From Pectobacterium actinidiae (lineage in GTDB: Bacteria > Pseudomonadota > Gammaproteobacteria > Enterobacterales > Enterobacteriaceae): a DNA stretch of 64,000 bases. The stretch covers positions 2,480,001-2,544,000 of the forward strand of contig NZ_JRMH01000001.1 in NCBI RefSeq assembly GCF_000803315.1, given 5' to 3'. The position numbers were made by a program, and so were the translations under genes. Under the pieces are notes generated by a model. The model saw nothing but the letters and a program-made list of their open reading frames with translations. It did not search any database and was not told the origin of the DNA. Shown here one piece after another: positions 40,101-47,550 of the stretch. Positions within the stretch are counted from its first letter, which is position 1. Each line of letters starts with the position of its first letter.

Positions 40101-41973
40101 CGGCACCACGTATGCGGCCGTTTCTCCAGGTTCGCTGATTATCCGTGACCAGGCGAACCAGCAGCAGGATGTCAGCGAACTAAGCCGCGATGTCGAGCAC
40201 GCCAATCAGAGCATCAGCCCGATCTTCGATAAGGCAAAGGAGCAGCAGCGTCTGAGCCAGCTTCGGTTGATTGGTGACGTTGTGAATCAGGGCGTGGATA
40301 TCACCCTCAGCCAGGGCCAGATTATGGCGAACAACGCGGGAATTAAAGCGGCTGGCGAGTGGGATGAGACCAAGGAGACGCGTCAGGAGTACTGGGCTCG
40401 TGTACAAAATACCGCCGCATATAAGGACATCAACGATCAATATAAAGCGGGTGGCGAGCTGAATAAAGGCATTCGTGCCGCAGCGGCAGCCATCACTGCG
40501 CTGGCGGGTGGCGATCCACTGAAAGCACTGGCACAGGGTGCTGCGCCTTATCTGTCCAGCACAGTGCGCGATTTGACCCTACAGAATAGTGACAATCCAA
40601 CCGCCGCGCAGATCGCGGCAAATGCTATCGGCCACGCTATCGTTGGCGGCGTGGTCGCTGAGCTTTCCGGTTCGAGCGCCACTGCTGGAGCAGTGGGTGG
40701 AGCGGGTGGTGAGCTGGCTGCACGAGCGATCGTCGACTATCTCTATCCAAACAGAACGGTTGAGTCGCTGACTGATGATGAACGGGCCAAAGTCAGTAAT
40801 CTGGCATCTCTGGCTGCCACCATGGCGGCAGGCCTGGCGAGCGATTCTTCGGCAGGCGCAGTGGCTGGACATGATGCAGGTAAAAATGCCGTTGATTATA
40901 ACCTACTGTCAAATAAGTACGGCGTTGAGAAACTGAGTAAAGAAGGCCGCGCGCTGTATGAAAAACTAAAAGCCGCTGGTATTGGTGGTATGGATGAACT
41001 ACAGGAACGCTTTACTGCCTGTGGCTCTAATGGTAAATGCCAGACCGAGATCCGCAATGAGTACCGTAAACTGGAAAAAGAAGCGGGTGAAAAACTGGTC
41101 GCGATGTATCAATCTGGGGCAATAACGGCCGATGAGTTCGGCTATCTCGTAACAGATTATGCCAGAACTATGATGGATGGTGCACGACAGGGCCAGGAAA
41201 ATTCTGATTACTCTGGATTCATCGGAGACATCTATACACAGACGGGCATTGACTGGACACCAATGGGCGTCGCTGGCAATCCTTATATCGCCGCCATTAA
41301 GGGCAGTGAGCAACTTGCTGAATGGAAAGCACAGGGACTAAGCGATGAGAAAATCCGTGAGCTGGCGCTGAAAAACGATATCATTACCTCAGCGATGACG
41401 CCTGTTGATATCAATGGGATCCTCAGCTTATACGATAACGGTGCATCGGGGCAGGAAGTTATAAAATTTGCTGCTGGAATGGTGTTCAATAAAGTCGTAC
41501 AAAAAACGCAGGCGGGTGCAGGTAAAGGAAGTACTTTAAATCAGGCAGATAAAGTTGCTGCTCAGGCGCAGCAAGATCTGCTAGATAAAATTAAGAATTT
41601 CCCTTCGAAAACCCAGGCGAATAAAACCGCCACCATGGTTGGCGCCTACGATCCAGTGACAGGTAAAACCGCGGTAGGAAGCAGTAATGCCAGTATCACA
41701 GCGGATGCATTGGATCCCAAAACTGTTGCCTACATTGAAAAGCAGTTAGGCGTCAAAATCGGTGAGTTTACGAGTTTTTGCAAGAACAAAGCAGGAGCCT
41801 GTGCTGAAGTTTCTGCAGCAGACCAACTGGTTCGTCAGGGGGTATCACCGGAGAATGTTAAATTTACGGATGCCGTCAGGCCAAGAGCGGTGTACGACGC
41901 AGGAAAAGTGACACCAGAATCGGTCATAAAACCTTGCGAAAATTGCCAGGTAACATGGCCTAAAGGACAATAA
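34168..41973 (+). CDS. cdiA: CdiA: contact-dependent inhibition exoprotein with C-terminal deaminase-like toxin
   Basis: A 2601-residue filamentous haemagglutinin-type effector starting with GTG. Regions in order: extended signal peptide (1-70, MNKNLYRIIFNKARGLLMVV); TPS secretion domain with NPAGISCDGCGFINANRA; FHA repeats (about 300-850); a probable receptor-binding part (about 860-1210); a second repeat block (about 1210-1960); a Gly/Ala-rich pretoxin region (about 2100-2240); a VENN-like junction reading VDYN at 2242-2245; and a 356-residue C-terminal toxin. The toxin end carries C2545-A-E2547 and P2589-C2590-E-N-C2593, the zinc-deaminase signature, closest to the YwqJ type. Base composition becomes more AT-rich towards the C-terminus. 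Target (free nucleotide, DNA or RNA) is unknown. Confidence 0.93.
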   Translation: MNKNLYRIIFNKARGLLMVVSEINRGQGKSGANGVGHTLSQLIGRMKPTAFLTMTALGLVTLAPQALAAGIVADKSAPGGQQPNVMQSANGTPQVNIQTPSAGGVSHNKYTQFDVDNKGAILNNSHKQVQTQMGGWVAGNPWLAKGEAKIILNEVNSRDPSKLNGYVEVAGRKAQVVIANPAGISCDGCGFINANRATLTTGTPQMTNGELRGYRVGKGEIVVEGAGMDSSRQDYTDLIARTVKVNAGIWAKDVTVTSGKNEVTADNSTATASSATDSDSSDVKPTLAIDVAQLGGMYAGKIRLVATEQGVGVSNKGTLGTQAGDITINANGDIVNSGSVNAGQDLLLGGKKVDNSGTLFAQRDQSTTASDEVTNSGLIAAKGNTRVRGATIRNSKGAAIAAGMKTDGTLANSGNLILASDGKLTSQGQALAGGDLNASASHIDLSGSDTAAHHATLTSSSDIITDDAQLLASGDLKLSAAGKLSNDRGVINANALQASTPVISNRGGQLLQSGDSDLQLSSGSINNQNGRIAANAKKFSVQSASLNNQGGTIMAAGSGSLDVTASSELNNQNGTLAAASDLAIATPLLNNNLGQISANKQLTLDQQNGSALARTAATSSDLRISNEGGRLVAGQQLTFRGREINGSGEVLSLGDMDLSFADGFSNSGKTLANGDLTLNVNNSLINTALLGAGGKLNVQASNIDNQATGELSAQQSTLNASDTLSNRGLIDGVLTRINASTVNNIGTGRIYGDGLAIGAATLNNLAENNSTATIAARQRLDLGVGTLNNRDHSLIYSDGDMAIGGALDADALATGKAGEINNHSSTIESVGNMALSFTALNNINDNFATSMVHLSQQQKDEYMVVDLNNGVHYSPDDYNIRFYKDEVRHICIEGVVCGRDHYYQYSYTETISEAQITQSDPAKIIAGGQISLSGDKLLNDKSQIIAGGTLLTAVKELVNTEVTGQKLTEKVGQVIEWDRIHRKGSDDQKARASAYTPPTEIQSISLSPSVMKENTQATSSAPSLADYAAQRVEVAGQNTDVIRSMTPDASLPTGSLFTTLPDATSSYLIETDPRFTNQKTWLSSDYMLSQLRTDPSITQKRLGDGFYEQRLVREQIVELVGQRYLADYTSDEDQYKGLMEAGVSFAKQFNLVPGVALTAEQMKQITQDMVWLVAQDVKMPDGTTQNVLVPQVYAQVQQGDMDGSGALLAGKNVSIGVSGGMLNSGRISATQLVSVSGDDIVNVGGIIAGKSVSLKATNDITNTGGMVRATDTLLAQAGRDITVASETNHAESQNGSNSFSRDNLDRVAGMYVQGDDGKLLLQAGRDVNLQAAQVVSSGENSQTQIAANRDINMTTVTTGSSDKVVWDKDNHVTQTLTQVQGSEVTSDGNISLNAGNNINAQATKLNADRQLALTATNDINLGSASSQEYLDMNSKVKGSGFLSKRTTTTRAGYDATLANGSSLGGENISLTAGNNLNITGSDVAADQDLALRAGNDLNVTAAEESRDSWSMKKTTKSGLMSSGGIGFFVGSIKESSTSDTAALTHNNSTLGSVDGDTSLVAGNNIAVQGSDVIAGNDINMVANNITIDAANNQSTTDTTYERKQTGLTLALSGAIGSAINTAYTSAKAADEQQDGRMASLQKLKSGLAGVQAAQAAVLASQNATDQNAIGVSLSLSTSKSKSESHSEAVNASGSTVQAGNNINLVATGSENGTDGDLTIGGSQLKAGNDVLLSANRDINLLSAQNTQLQTGKNSSSGGGVGISIGAGQGGAGISVFANASKGSGNENGDGLTHTETTVDAGNKLTVNSGRDTTLRGAQLSADQVVANVGRNLTLQSEQDVNNYDSKQKNSSAGASFTFGSMTGSVSASVAKDKIHSTYNSVQEQTGIFAGDGGFDINVGNHTQLDGAVIGSTASEDKNRLSTGTLGFSNIDNSAEFEVSHSSVGISTGGLGAQDLLKNAVQNLAANGLGADGSDGNASGTTYAAVSPGSLIIRDQANQQQDVSELSRDVEHANQSISPIFDKAKEQQRLSQLRLIGDVVNQGVDITLSQGQIMANNAGIKAAGEWDETKETRQEYWARVQNTAAYKDINDQYKAGGELNKGIRAAAAAITALAGGDPLKALAQGAAPYLSSTVRDLTLQNSDNPTAAQIAANAIGHAIVGGVVAELSGSSATAGAVGGAGGELAARAIVDYLYPNRTVESLTDDERAKVSNLASLAATMAAGLASDSSAGAVAGHDAGKNAVDYNLLSNKYGVEKLSKEGRALYEKLKAAGIGGMDELQERFTACGSNGKCQTEIRNEYRKLEKEAGEKLVAMYQSGAITADEFGYLVTDYARTMMDGARQGQENSDYSGFIGDIYTQTGIDWTPMGVAGNPYIAAIKGSEQLAEWKAQGLSDEKIRELALKNDIITSAMTPVDINGILSLYDNGASGQEVIKFAAGMVFNKVVQKTQAGAGKGSTLNQADKVAAQAQQDLLDKIKNFPSKTQANKTATMVGAYDPVTGKTAVGSSNASITADALDPKTVAYIEKQLGVKIGEFTSFCKNKAGACAEVSAADQLVRQGVSPENVKFTDAVRPRAVYDAGKVTPESVIKPCENCQVTWPKGQ

Positions 41974-42581
41974 TGATGAACACCTTAAACATAAACTGGA
42001 AACCTGAATTCGGTACAATTTTCACCTGGTTTGCGATGGATAAGCACGGGAAAATTGCCGTTATGGTTAACAACTGCTTTGGTGATCTGCCGAAAGCACT
42101 TTTATCAATCAATGATGCCGAGTCATTACTCGATCAGTTGAACGAATTTTTATGGGAAGAATCGGAACACTTTACCGTCTATCCTGAGAATAAGTGCGGA
42201 GAGACTGTGTCAGATCTGTATTCCGGCTTAAGATTTAGCCATATGGCTAGCAGAGAAGAATTTGATCAATGGCTAAAAGAACGATCCGGTCATGAGCAAA
42301 AAATCGGGGACTATAATGTCCCCTCAGTAAAAGGATTTTTTGTCTATCACGGGATTGAGGGAAGTTCTGAAGGCGAAGATTATCTTGTTGGCTATGACGG
42401 TAATACGAAAATGGGTGATTACTTCCGCTTCTTAGTACCTACGGTTTATGGTTCGATAGACGATTTCCCCAGCGAACTGCATCATGGAATTGCAGTATCA
42501 GATGTAGTCGATTTCACAACGGATCGACTATTTGATAACGCAAAAATCAACGACTACTTCCCCAGAATGTATAGTGAATAA
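41973..42581 (+). CDS. cdiI: candidate CDI immunity protein
   Basis: A 202-residue protein without a signal peptide or membrane segment, so probably cytosolic, as expected for immunity to a nucleic-acid or nucleotide deaminase. It is acidic and AT-rich like the adjacent toxin tip. Its ATG overlaps the cdiA stop (TAATG); a second ATG three bases on has a better distance from AGGA. I do not recognise the family. The call rests on position: immunity genes lie directly after the cdiA C-terminus. An ERIC-derived repeat follows. Confidence 0.75.
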   Translation: MMNTLNINWKPEFGTIFTWFAMDKHGKIAVMVNNCFGDLPKALLSINDAESLLDQLNEFLWEESEHFTVYPENKCGETVSDLYSGLRFSHMASREEFDQWLKERSGHEQKIGDYNVPSVKGFFVYHGIEGSSEGEDYLVGYDGNTKMGDYFRFLVPTVYGSIDDFPSELHHGIAVSDVVDFTTDRLFDNAKINDYFPRMYSE

Positions 42582-42586
42582 TCGTA

Positions 42587-42651
42587 TATACCCTAAATAA
42601 TTCGAGTTTCAGGCAGCCAACGCACATGCAACTTGAAGTATGACGGGTATA
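42587..42651. repeat. short ERIC-family repeat (internally deleted)
   Basis: A 65-base element bounded by TATACCC and GGGTATA. It has the left arm CCTAAATAATTCGAGTTTCAG joined directly to the right arm GGCAGCCAACGCACATGCAA. The central ERIC core seen in the copy at 63.4 kb is missing. It lies six bases after the cdiI stop. Confidence 0.85.
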
Positions 42652-42754
42652 GCCTCAGCGTCATGCTGAGGCTTATTTTACTCTGGTTGAATAAAACGTT
42701 TAGATATTATTCTCCCCTTTCACTAGATGATTTGAATAATCCAGTATCGAGGAA

Positions 42755-43315
42755 ATGAAAGTGAAATTTTTACGGCTAACCAACCTTGCTGCGATAACTA
42801 TTTTAGCGTCAGGCTGCTCCATCATGCCGAATAATTCCTTTTTTACCCCACCAGCTGAAAAAAATGATTCACCATGGGTACGTATCGTAGATAACACAGA
42901 ACAGACAAGTATCTATCAGATGTTAAACGGCAAACGCACTGGCGGTCTTATTCGTTCCAGTGAATGGGTATTACAGAACACCCAGGATCGCGGTATGCCG
43001 AAAGTCTCCGGTGAGAAATACAATATCGATTACTACGAAACCCCCTTAGTGCCTGGTCTTGAAACCGCGATTATCAACGTTTATGTTGAAAGCAAATACT
43101 CATGCCTGATAACCACTCGCTTTGTTCCGGAAAAAGGCAAAAAGTATCAGTTCCAACTGGAAGCCGATACCTTGCACTACCAGTGCCGCGTACAGGCCAG
43201 CGAGATTGTGCAAGACAGTCATGGTCAGTGGAAACTCGAACCTCTACAGAATGTGCGCTACAGTGCGAAAGAAGGAAATGGCTGGCATCCGATGCACAGT
43301 GGGATCGGATCATAG
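42755..43315 (+). CDS. putative lipoprotein, unknown
   Basis: A 186-residue protein with a lipoprotein signal peptide (AITILASGC, lipidated Cys21). The mature part has two cysteines (YSCLITT, HYQCRVQ) and no known motif. GAGG directly precedes the ATG. It lies between the cdi operon and pspC, convergent to the psp genes. It may be cargo of the cdi island or an older neighbour; neither is shown. Confidence 0.75.
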   Translation: MKVKFLRLTNLAAITILASGCSIMPNNSFFTPPAEKNDSPWVRIVDNTEQTSIYQMLNGKRTGGLIRSSEWVLQNTQDRGMPKVSGEKYNIDYYETPLVPGLETAIINVYVESKYSCLITTRFVPEKGKKYQFQLEADTLHYQCRVQASEIVQDSHGQWKLEPLQNVRYSAKEGNGWHPMHSGIGS

Positions 43316-43407
43316 AGATTGCAGCGAAAAAACAGCGCGACATTATCCACTTTCGACCCCAGTCGTACGGTGGATAACGTCAGCGAAAGAGTATAACCGA
43401 TGGCAAA

Positions 43408-43773
43408 TTACAGGTGACGAAAGCGGTTCTGGACGCCAAACGTATCCGAGGTGACATAGCGTTCAATGTTACGCAGGCGCTGTTCGCTGGCCTGCAAGGT
43501 CGCGTCCGCCTCATTCAGCAGTTGGCTGGGCGTTCGGGTCGTCTTTTCATCCTCAAACCCCATTCCTGCCGGAGCCGGGTCGAGCATAAAAGTCAGGATG
43601 ATGTAAGCCACCACGGTGAAAAAGAACAGGCCGAAAAATATCGACAGCACCGCAATCAGTCGCACGAGTTTCACTGGCACGTCAAAATAACGTGCTAAAC
43701 CAGCGCAAACCCCTTTCAACATACCTTCTTCCGGCAAACGGTATAATTTTTTACCTGACCACGTATTTTTCAT
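43408..43773 (-). CDS. pspC: phage shock protein C
   Basis: A 121-residue inner-membrane protein with the PspC domain (GMLKGVCAGLARYFDVPVKLVR) and one membrane helix (about residues 40-65). The conserved C-terminal tail is IERYVTSDTF. PspC and PspB sense membrane stress and bind PspA, releasing PspF. Its start overlaps the pspB stop (TAATG). No pspD-like ORF follows before the convergent lipoprotein gene. Confidence 0.96.
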   Translation of the reverse strand: MKNTWSGKKLYRLPEEGMLKGVCAGLARYFDVPVKLVRLIAVLSIFFGLFFFTVVAYIILTFMLDPAPAGMGFEDEKTTRTPSQLLNEADATLQASEQRLRNIERYVTSDTFGVQNRFRHL

Positions 43774-43997
43774 TACGATTTTCTCCAGTCCGGGTGTTCT
43801 GTATCCAGAATGTCTTCCAGCGCTCTGATACGCTCGCGCATACGATTGGACTCTTCCGTTAAACGCGTCAGACGTTGTATATCGTTTTGTCCCAGTTGAG
43901 CACTGTTTTTACGCTGACTGTAATGTAGCCAAAGCCATATCGGTGCCACAAACAACATGAAAATGGTCAGCGGAATGGCAAGAAACAACGCACTCAT
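43773..43997 (-). CDS. pspB: phage shock protein B
   Basis: A 74-residue protein with one N-terminal membrane helix (MSALFLAIPLTIFMLFVAP) and a cytoplasmic leucine-zipper-like helix (LTRLTEESNRMRERIRALED). PspB acts with PspC in stress sensing. It is the second gene of the pspABC operon, 83 bases after pspA. Confidence 0.96.
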   Translation of the reverse strand: MSALFLAIPLTIFMLFVAPIWLWLHYSQRKNSAQLGQNDIQRLTRLTEESNRMRERIRALEDILDTEHPDWRKS

Positions 43998-44080
43998 TGT
44001 GTCTCCTTAGTTATTATTCACACGCCCTATGGCGGCTGCCGTTTTCCAACGACAGCCATCCGATGACGTTTATGCTCTTA

Positions 44081-44746
44081 TTACTCTGCTGGCTTAACTT
44101 TAGCTTTAAGTGCCGCCAGCTGCGCGCTGATTTCATCGTCCGCTTTCAGCTCGGCAAACTGCTGATCCAGCGATTTTTGTTTCCCCAGCCCGTGGCTTTC
44201 CGCTTCTGCTTCCATCGTGTCGATACGACGTTCGAACTGATCGAAACGCGCCATGGCTTCGTCCAGTTTACCGCTGTCCAACTGGCGGCGCACATCACGT
44301 GACGATGCCGCAGCCTGATGGCGCAACGTCAGCGCCTGCTGGCGAGCGCGGGTTTCGCTTAATTTATTCTCCAGCTCGCCGATTTCACGTTTCATGCGCT
44401 CCAGCGTTTCATCCACGCTTTCGGCTTCATGCTGCAACACCGCGATCAGGTCAGTCAGCTTCTGCTTCTCAATCAGTGCCGCACGGGCCAGATCGTCTTT
44501 ATCTTTGCGTAGCGCCAGTTCGGCTTTTTCCTGCCACTGATCTTGCTGACCATGCGCTTGTTCAATACGGCGGGCAATCTGTTTCTTTTCTGCCAGCGCT
44601 CGTGCCGAGGTTGAACGTACTTCAACCAGCGTATCTTCCATTTCCTGAATCATCAGCCGCACCAATTTTTGCGGATCTTCAGCTTTATCCAGCAATGAAT
44701 TGATATTGGCATTCACGATGTCGGCAAAACGAGAAAAAATACCCAT
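44081..44746 (-). CDS. pspA: phage shock protein A
   Basis: A 221-residue ESCRT-III-like coiled-coil protein. The N-terminal amphipathic helix [19 protein letters not shown] binds membranes, and the rest is almost continuous coiled coil. PspA protects a damaged inner membrane and in its resting form inhibits PspF. A sigma-54 promoter is located about 80 bases upstream of the ATG. Confidence 0.97.
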   Translation of the reverse strand: MGIFSRFADIVNANINSLLDKAEDPQKLVRLMIQEMEDTLVEVRSTSARALAEKKQIARRIEQAHGQQDQWQEKAELALRKDKDDLARAALIEKQKLTDLIAVLQHEAESVDETLERMKREIGELENKLSETRARQQALTLRHQAAASSRDVRRQLDSGKLDEAMARFDQFERRIDTMEAEAESHGLGKQKSLDQQFAELKADDEISAQLAALKAKVKPAE

Positions 44747-44835
44747 AATTACATCCTCTTCATGATTTCCAGCGTCTCATTACGCCTGATTTATCACCGC
44801 GGCTGACCCAGCCAGCCGCGATCTCACTGTAGATA

Positions 44836-44853
44836 TATCAATAAGCATGCCAA
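44836..44853 (-). promoter_or_regulatory. sigma-54 promoter of pspABC
   Basis: The minus strand reads TTGGCATGCTTATTGATA, close to the E. coli pspA promoter as I recall it. The -24 GG and the -12 G are twelve bases apart, with A in place of the usual C at -12. The inferred start gives a leader of about 80 bases. Confidence 0.8.
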
Positions 44854-44924
44854 CTTTTAATTTCATTTAACTAACTGAAAATAAAAGGATAGATAATTTT
44901 GACTATTTTTCTCTTTTCGTTAGA

Positions 44925-44949
44925 TTAGTCAAATACACTAACAGTTAGT
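44925..44949. promoter_or_regulatory. candidate PspF upstream activating site
   Basis: TTAGT and ACTAA form an inverted pair with a 7-base spacer (44925-44941). A second overlapping dyad, ACTAACAGTTAGT, spans 44937-44949. The site is about 85 bases upstream of the pspA promoter and just before pspF, so bound PspF could also limit its own gene as in E. coli. Confidence 0.6.
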
Positions 44950-44971
44950 AAAAATAATACGGTGAAACATC

Positions 44972-45961
44972 ATGCTTCAGGAAAAAGAGAACCTGCTGGG
45001 CGAAGCCAACAGCTTTCTGGAGGTACTGGAACAAGTGTCGCAACTGGCACAGTTGAATAAACCTGTGCTGGTGATTGGCGAACGCGGTACCGGTAAAGAG
45101 CTGATCGCTAGCCGTCTGCATTACCTTTCCCCTCGTTGGCAAGGGCCGTTCGTTTCCCTCAACTGTGCGGCGCTCAACGAGAATCTGCTCGATTCCGAGC
45201 TATTTGGTCATGAAGCGGGTGCCTTTACCGGGGCACAGAAACGCCATCTGGGGCGCTTCGAGCGTGCCGACGGCGGAACGCTGTTTTTGGATGAGCTGGC
45301 AACCGCGCCGATGCTGGTGCAGGAAAAATTACTACGGGTGATCGAATACGGTATGCTGGAACGCGTCGGCGGCAGAGATCAGCTACAGGTTGATGTGCGT
45401 CTGGTGTGTGCGACCAATGACGATCTGCCTGCGCTTGCCGCCAGCGGTAAATTCCGTGCCGATTTGCTCGACCGTTTGGCCTTTGACGTGGTGCAACTCC
45501 CACCGCTGCGCGAACGCCAGCAGGACATCATGCTGCTTGCAGATCACTTTGCGATTCAGATGTGTCGCGAATTGCATTTGCCGCTGTTTCCGGGTTTTAC
45601 CTCTGCCGCGCGCGCGACGCTGCTGAATTACAGTTGGCCGGGCAATATTCGTGAGCTGAAAAACGTGGTCGAACGCTCGGTGTATCGTCACGGCGACAGC
45701 GAACAACCTCTTGATAATATCATTCTGAATCCCTTCCGCCGGGCTTCCGCCGTTCAGGAAATATCCTCACAGACGACAACCGGCCTGCCGGATTTACCGC
45801 TGGATATGAAACCGTGGCTACTGGAACAGGAAAAAGGCTTGATCGATCGGGCATTGAATCAGGCAAAATTTAACCAGCGTAAAGCCGCTGAACTGCTGGG
45901 ATTAACCTATCACCAACTGCGTGGGTTGCTGAAGAAACACGATATTGCGGTAAACGAATAA
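44972..45961 (+). CDS. pspF: psp operon transcriptional activator PspF
   Basis: A 329-residue sigma-54 enhancer-binding protein without an N-terminal sensory domain, as is normal for PspF. The AAA+ domain has Walker A GERGTGKE (about residues 36-43) and an intact GAFTGA loop (about 84-89). The C-terminal helix-turn-helix is FNQRKAAELLGLTYHQLRGL. It activates pspA when PspA inhibition is relieved. It is divergent from pspA. Confidence 0.97.
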   Translation: MLQEKENLLGEANSFLEVLEQVSQLAQLNKPVLVIGERGTGKELIASRLHYLSPRWQGPFVSLNCAALNENLLDSELFGHEAGAFTGAQKRHLGRFERADGGTLFLDELATAPMLVQEKLLRVIEYGMLERVGGRDQLQVDVRLVCATNDDLPALAASGKFRADLLDRLAFDVVQLPPLRERQQDIMLLADHFAIQMCRELHLPLFPGFTSAARATLLNYSWPGNIRELKNVVERSVYRHGDSEQPLDNIILNPFRRASAVQEISSQTTTGLPDLPLDMKPWLLEQEKGLIDRALNQAKFNQRKAAELLGLTYHQLRGLLKKHDIAVNE

Positions 45962-45978
45962 AAATCGGGAAAGAAAAG

Positions 45979-45998
45979 GCGGGCGAATTAACGCCCGC
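45979..45998 (-). terminator. terminator of celV
   Basis: GCGGGCG and CGCCCGC pair around AATTAA. On the minus strand the stem is followed by CTTTTCTTT, which fits the 3' end of celV. It also lies just past the convergent pspF stop. Confidence 0.75.
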
Positions 45999-46032
45999 AG
46001 AGTAAAGGGATCAATACCTTAACCGGGCGCGA

Positions 46033-47550
46033 TTACGGCTCAGCGCCCCATACCAGCGTGCCTTTATCATGCACGGTGATCTTATCCCAGTTGCTATAGC
46101 TCGTGACGTTAGCGCCGTATGAATAGTCATTCGTTTCATTCACGTTGCTCCAGTCACCGGCATGGATACGAACCTGCACCTCACCCGTTTCCGCACCCGG
46201 TTGAAGGGAACCGGCTCCACTGCTGAAGGTCACCAGAACATAGCGGTTAGCCTTATCAGTGCTGGCGGCTGGCGTCCCTGTGCTGGTCACGATGTTGTTA
46301 GGCCCGACGTTCGCCCAGTCAACAAAGAGGTTCGCTCCAGGTTTACCATCATCATGGAAGTAGTAACGCACTTGCAGATCGCTCAGTTTGATCGGCGTAC
46401 TTCCGGTATTTTTGATGTTAAAGGCCATGCGAATTGCATCATCGGACGGGTTGTTATCCACATTACGATATTGCAGCACGACATCACCCGTCGTTCCGTT
46501 ACCCGGGTTGGTCGGTTCCGTTGGCGTGGTCGGCGTATCGCCACCGCTCAGATCCGAGCCCGCGCGAATCTGCTCTCTGACAAATTTCCCTGACGTAGAC
46601 AGGTTTTGCTCCGTCCAACCACCTGATTTGCTCGCCCCCGGAGCCAGCGCGGCAGATGCCTCTGACTTGTCAGTAAGCGACCAGTTCACCCAGCTTACGC
46701 CACGGTTATTCAGGAAATCGATCCAGGTCTGCGATTCTGGCAGGAACGGCCCGCCGTTGCCGGACGCATCGCTTGTCCCCCATTCGCTGACAAAAATCGC
46801 AGCGCCACGGCTTTGTGCATAGTCAATGCGATCGCGCAGGGATTGTCCGTGCGTACCTGCATAGAAATGCAGTGCGTACAGGGTATTAGGATCGGGCAGT
46901 GGGTTGTCCGCCGCATCATGAATATCCTGACTCCAGGTGCCCGTACCAACGATAATGAGATTATCGGGATCTTTGCTACGGATGGTGTCAGTCACTTCCA
47001 GCGCATAGGGCCGAATCTGCCCGTTCCATGTCACGCCACCATTTGGCTCATTGGCGATCTCATAAATCACGTTCGGAGAGTTGCCATACAGCCCGGCCAT
47101 TTCGGCAAAGAAGGTTTTTGCCTGTGCTTTATAAATATTGGGATCGTTGTCTGACAAGATGTGCCAGTCGATGATGATGTAAACGCCGAGGCTTTGCGCC
47201 GCCGCAACGGCTTCTTTGACTTTATTGGCAAGGGAAGGATTAGAGATATAGCCGTCAGACGAGGTATACATCGCGGCACGAAACACCGTAATCCCCCAGT
47301 CATCGCGCAGCCACTTCATCGAGTCTTTGTTAACATAGTCGCCAAACCACTGCAAACCGTGCGAACTGATCCCTTTCAGTTGCACCCTTTTCCCCTGTTC
47401 ATCCACCAGTCGCCCGTTTTCGATGGACAACTGGCCATGCGTTTCTACTGGCGTGGCGGATAATGCTGAAAAACTGAGTGACATCCCCAGCACCGTTGTT
47501 ACCACACCTAGCGTCAATTTCCTGACGATTTGATTCCTTCTCATCCACAT
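46033..47550 (-). CDS. celV: secreted endoglucanase CelV (GH5 with CBM3)
   Basis: About 505 residues: a Sec signal peptide ([19 protein letters not shown] to about residue 32), a glycoside hydrolase family 5 domain (about 40-330; acid/base Glu in ANEPNGG, nucleophile Glu in VSEWGTSD), a Thr/Pro linker ([15 protein letters not shown]) and a C-terminal family 3 cellulose-binding module (about 365-505). It closely resembles endoglucanase V of P. carotovorum as I recall it. In soft-rot bacteria such enzymes leave through the Out type II system and help degrade plant cell walls. Frame starts at 47643 and 47565 are possible; 47550 has GGAG nine bases upstream. It sits alone between pspF and the leuA-like gene. 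Confidence 0.94.
   Translation of the reverse strand: MWMRRNQIVRKLTLGVVTTVLGMSLSFSALSATPVETHGQLSIENGRLVDEQGKRVQLKGISSHGLQWFGDYVNKDSMKWLRDDWGITVFRAAMYTSSDGYISNPSLANKVKEAVAAAQSLGVYIIIDWHILSDNDPNIYKAQAKTFFAEMAGLYGNSPNVIYEIANEPNGGVTWNGQIRPYALEVTDTIRSKDPDNLIIVGTGTWSQDIHDAADNPLPDPNTLYALHFYAGTHGQSLRDRIDYAQSRGAAIFVSEWGTSDASGNGGPFLPESQTWIDFLNNRGVSWVNWSLTDKSEASAALAPGASKSGGWTEQNLSTSGKFVREQIRAGSDLSGGDTPTTPTEPTNPGNGTTGDVVLQYRNVDNNPSDDAIRMAFNIKNTGSTPIKLSDLQVRYYFHDDGKPGANLFVDWANVGPNNIVTSTGTPAASTDKANRYVLVTFSSGAGSLQPGAETGEVQVRIHAGDWSNVNETNDYSYGANVTSYSNWDKITVHDKGTLVWGAEP

Noticed and set aside
31635..43407. Direct-repeat attachment sites flanking the cdi island
   Set aside because: I compared the edges by eye and found no convincing repeat pair, integrase or tRNA; the island boundary is defined only by gene order.
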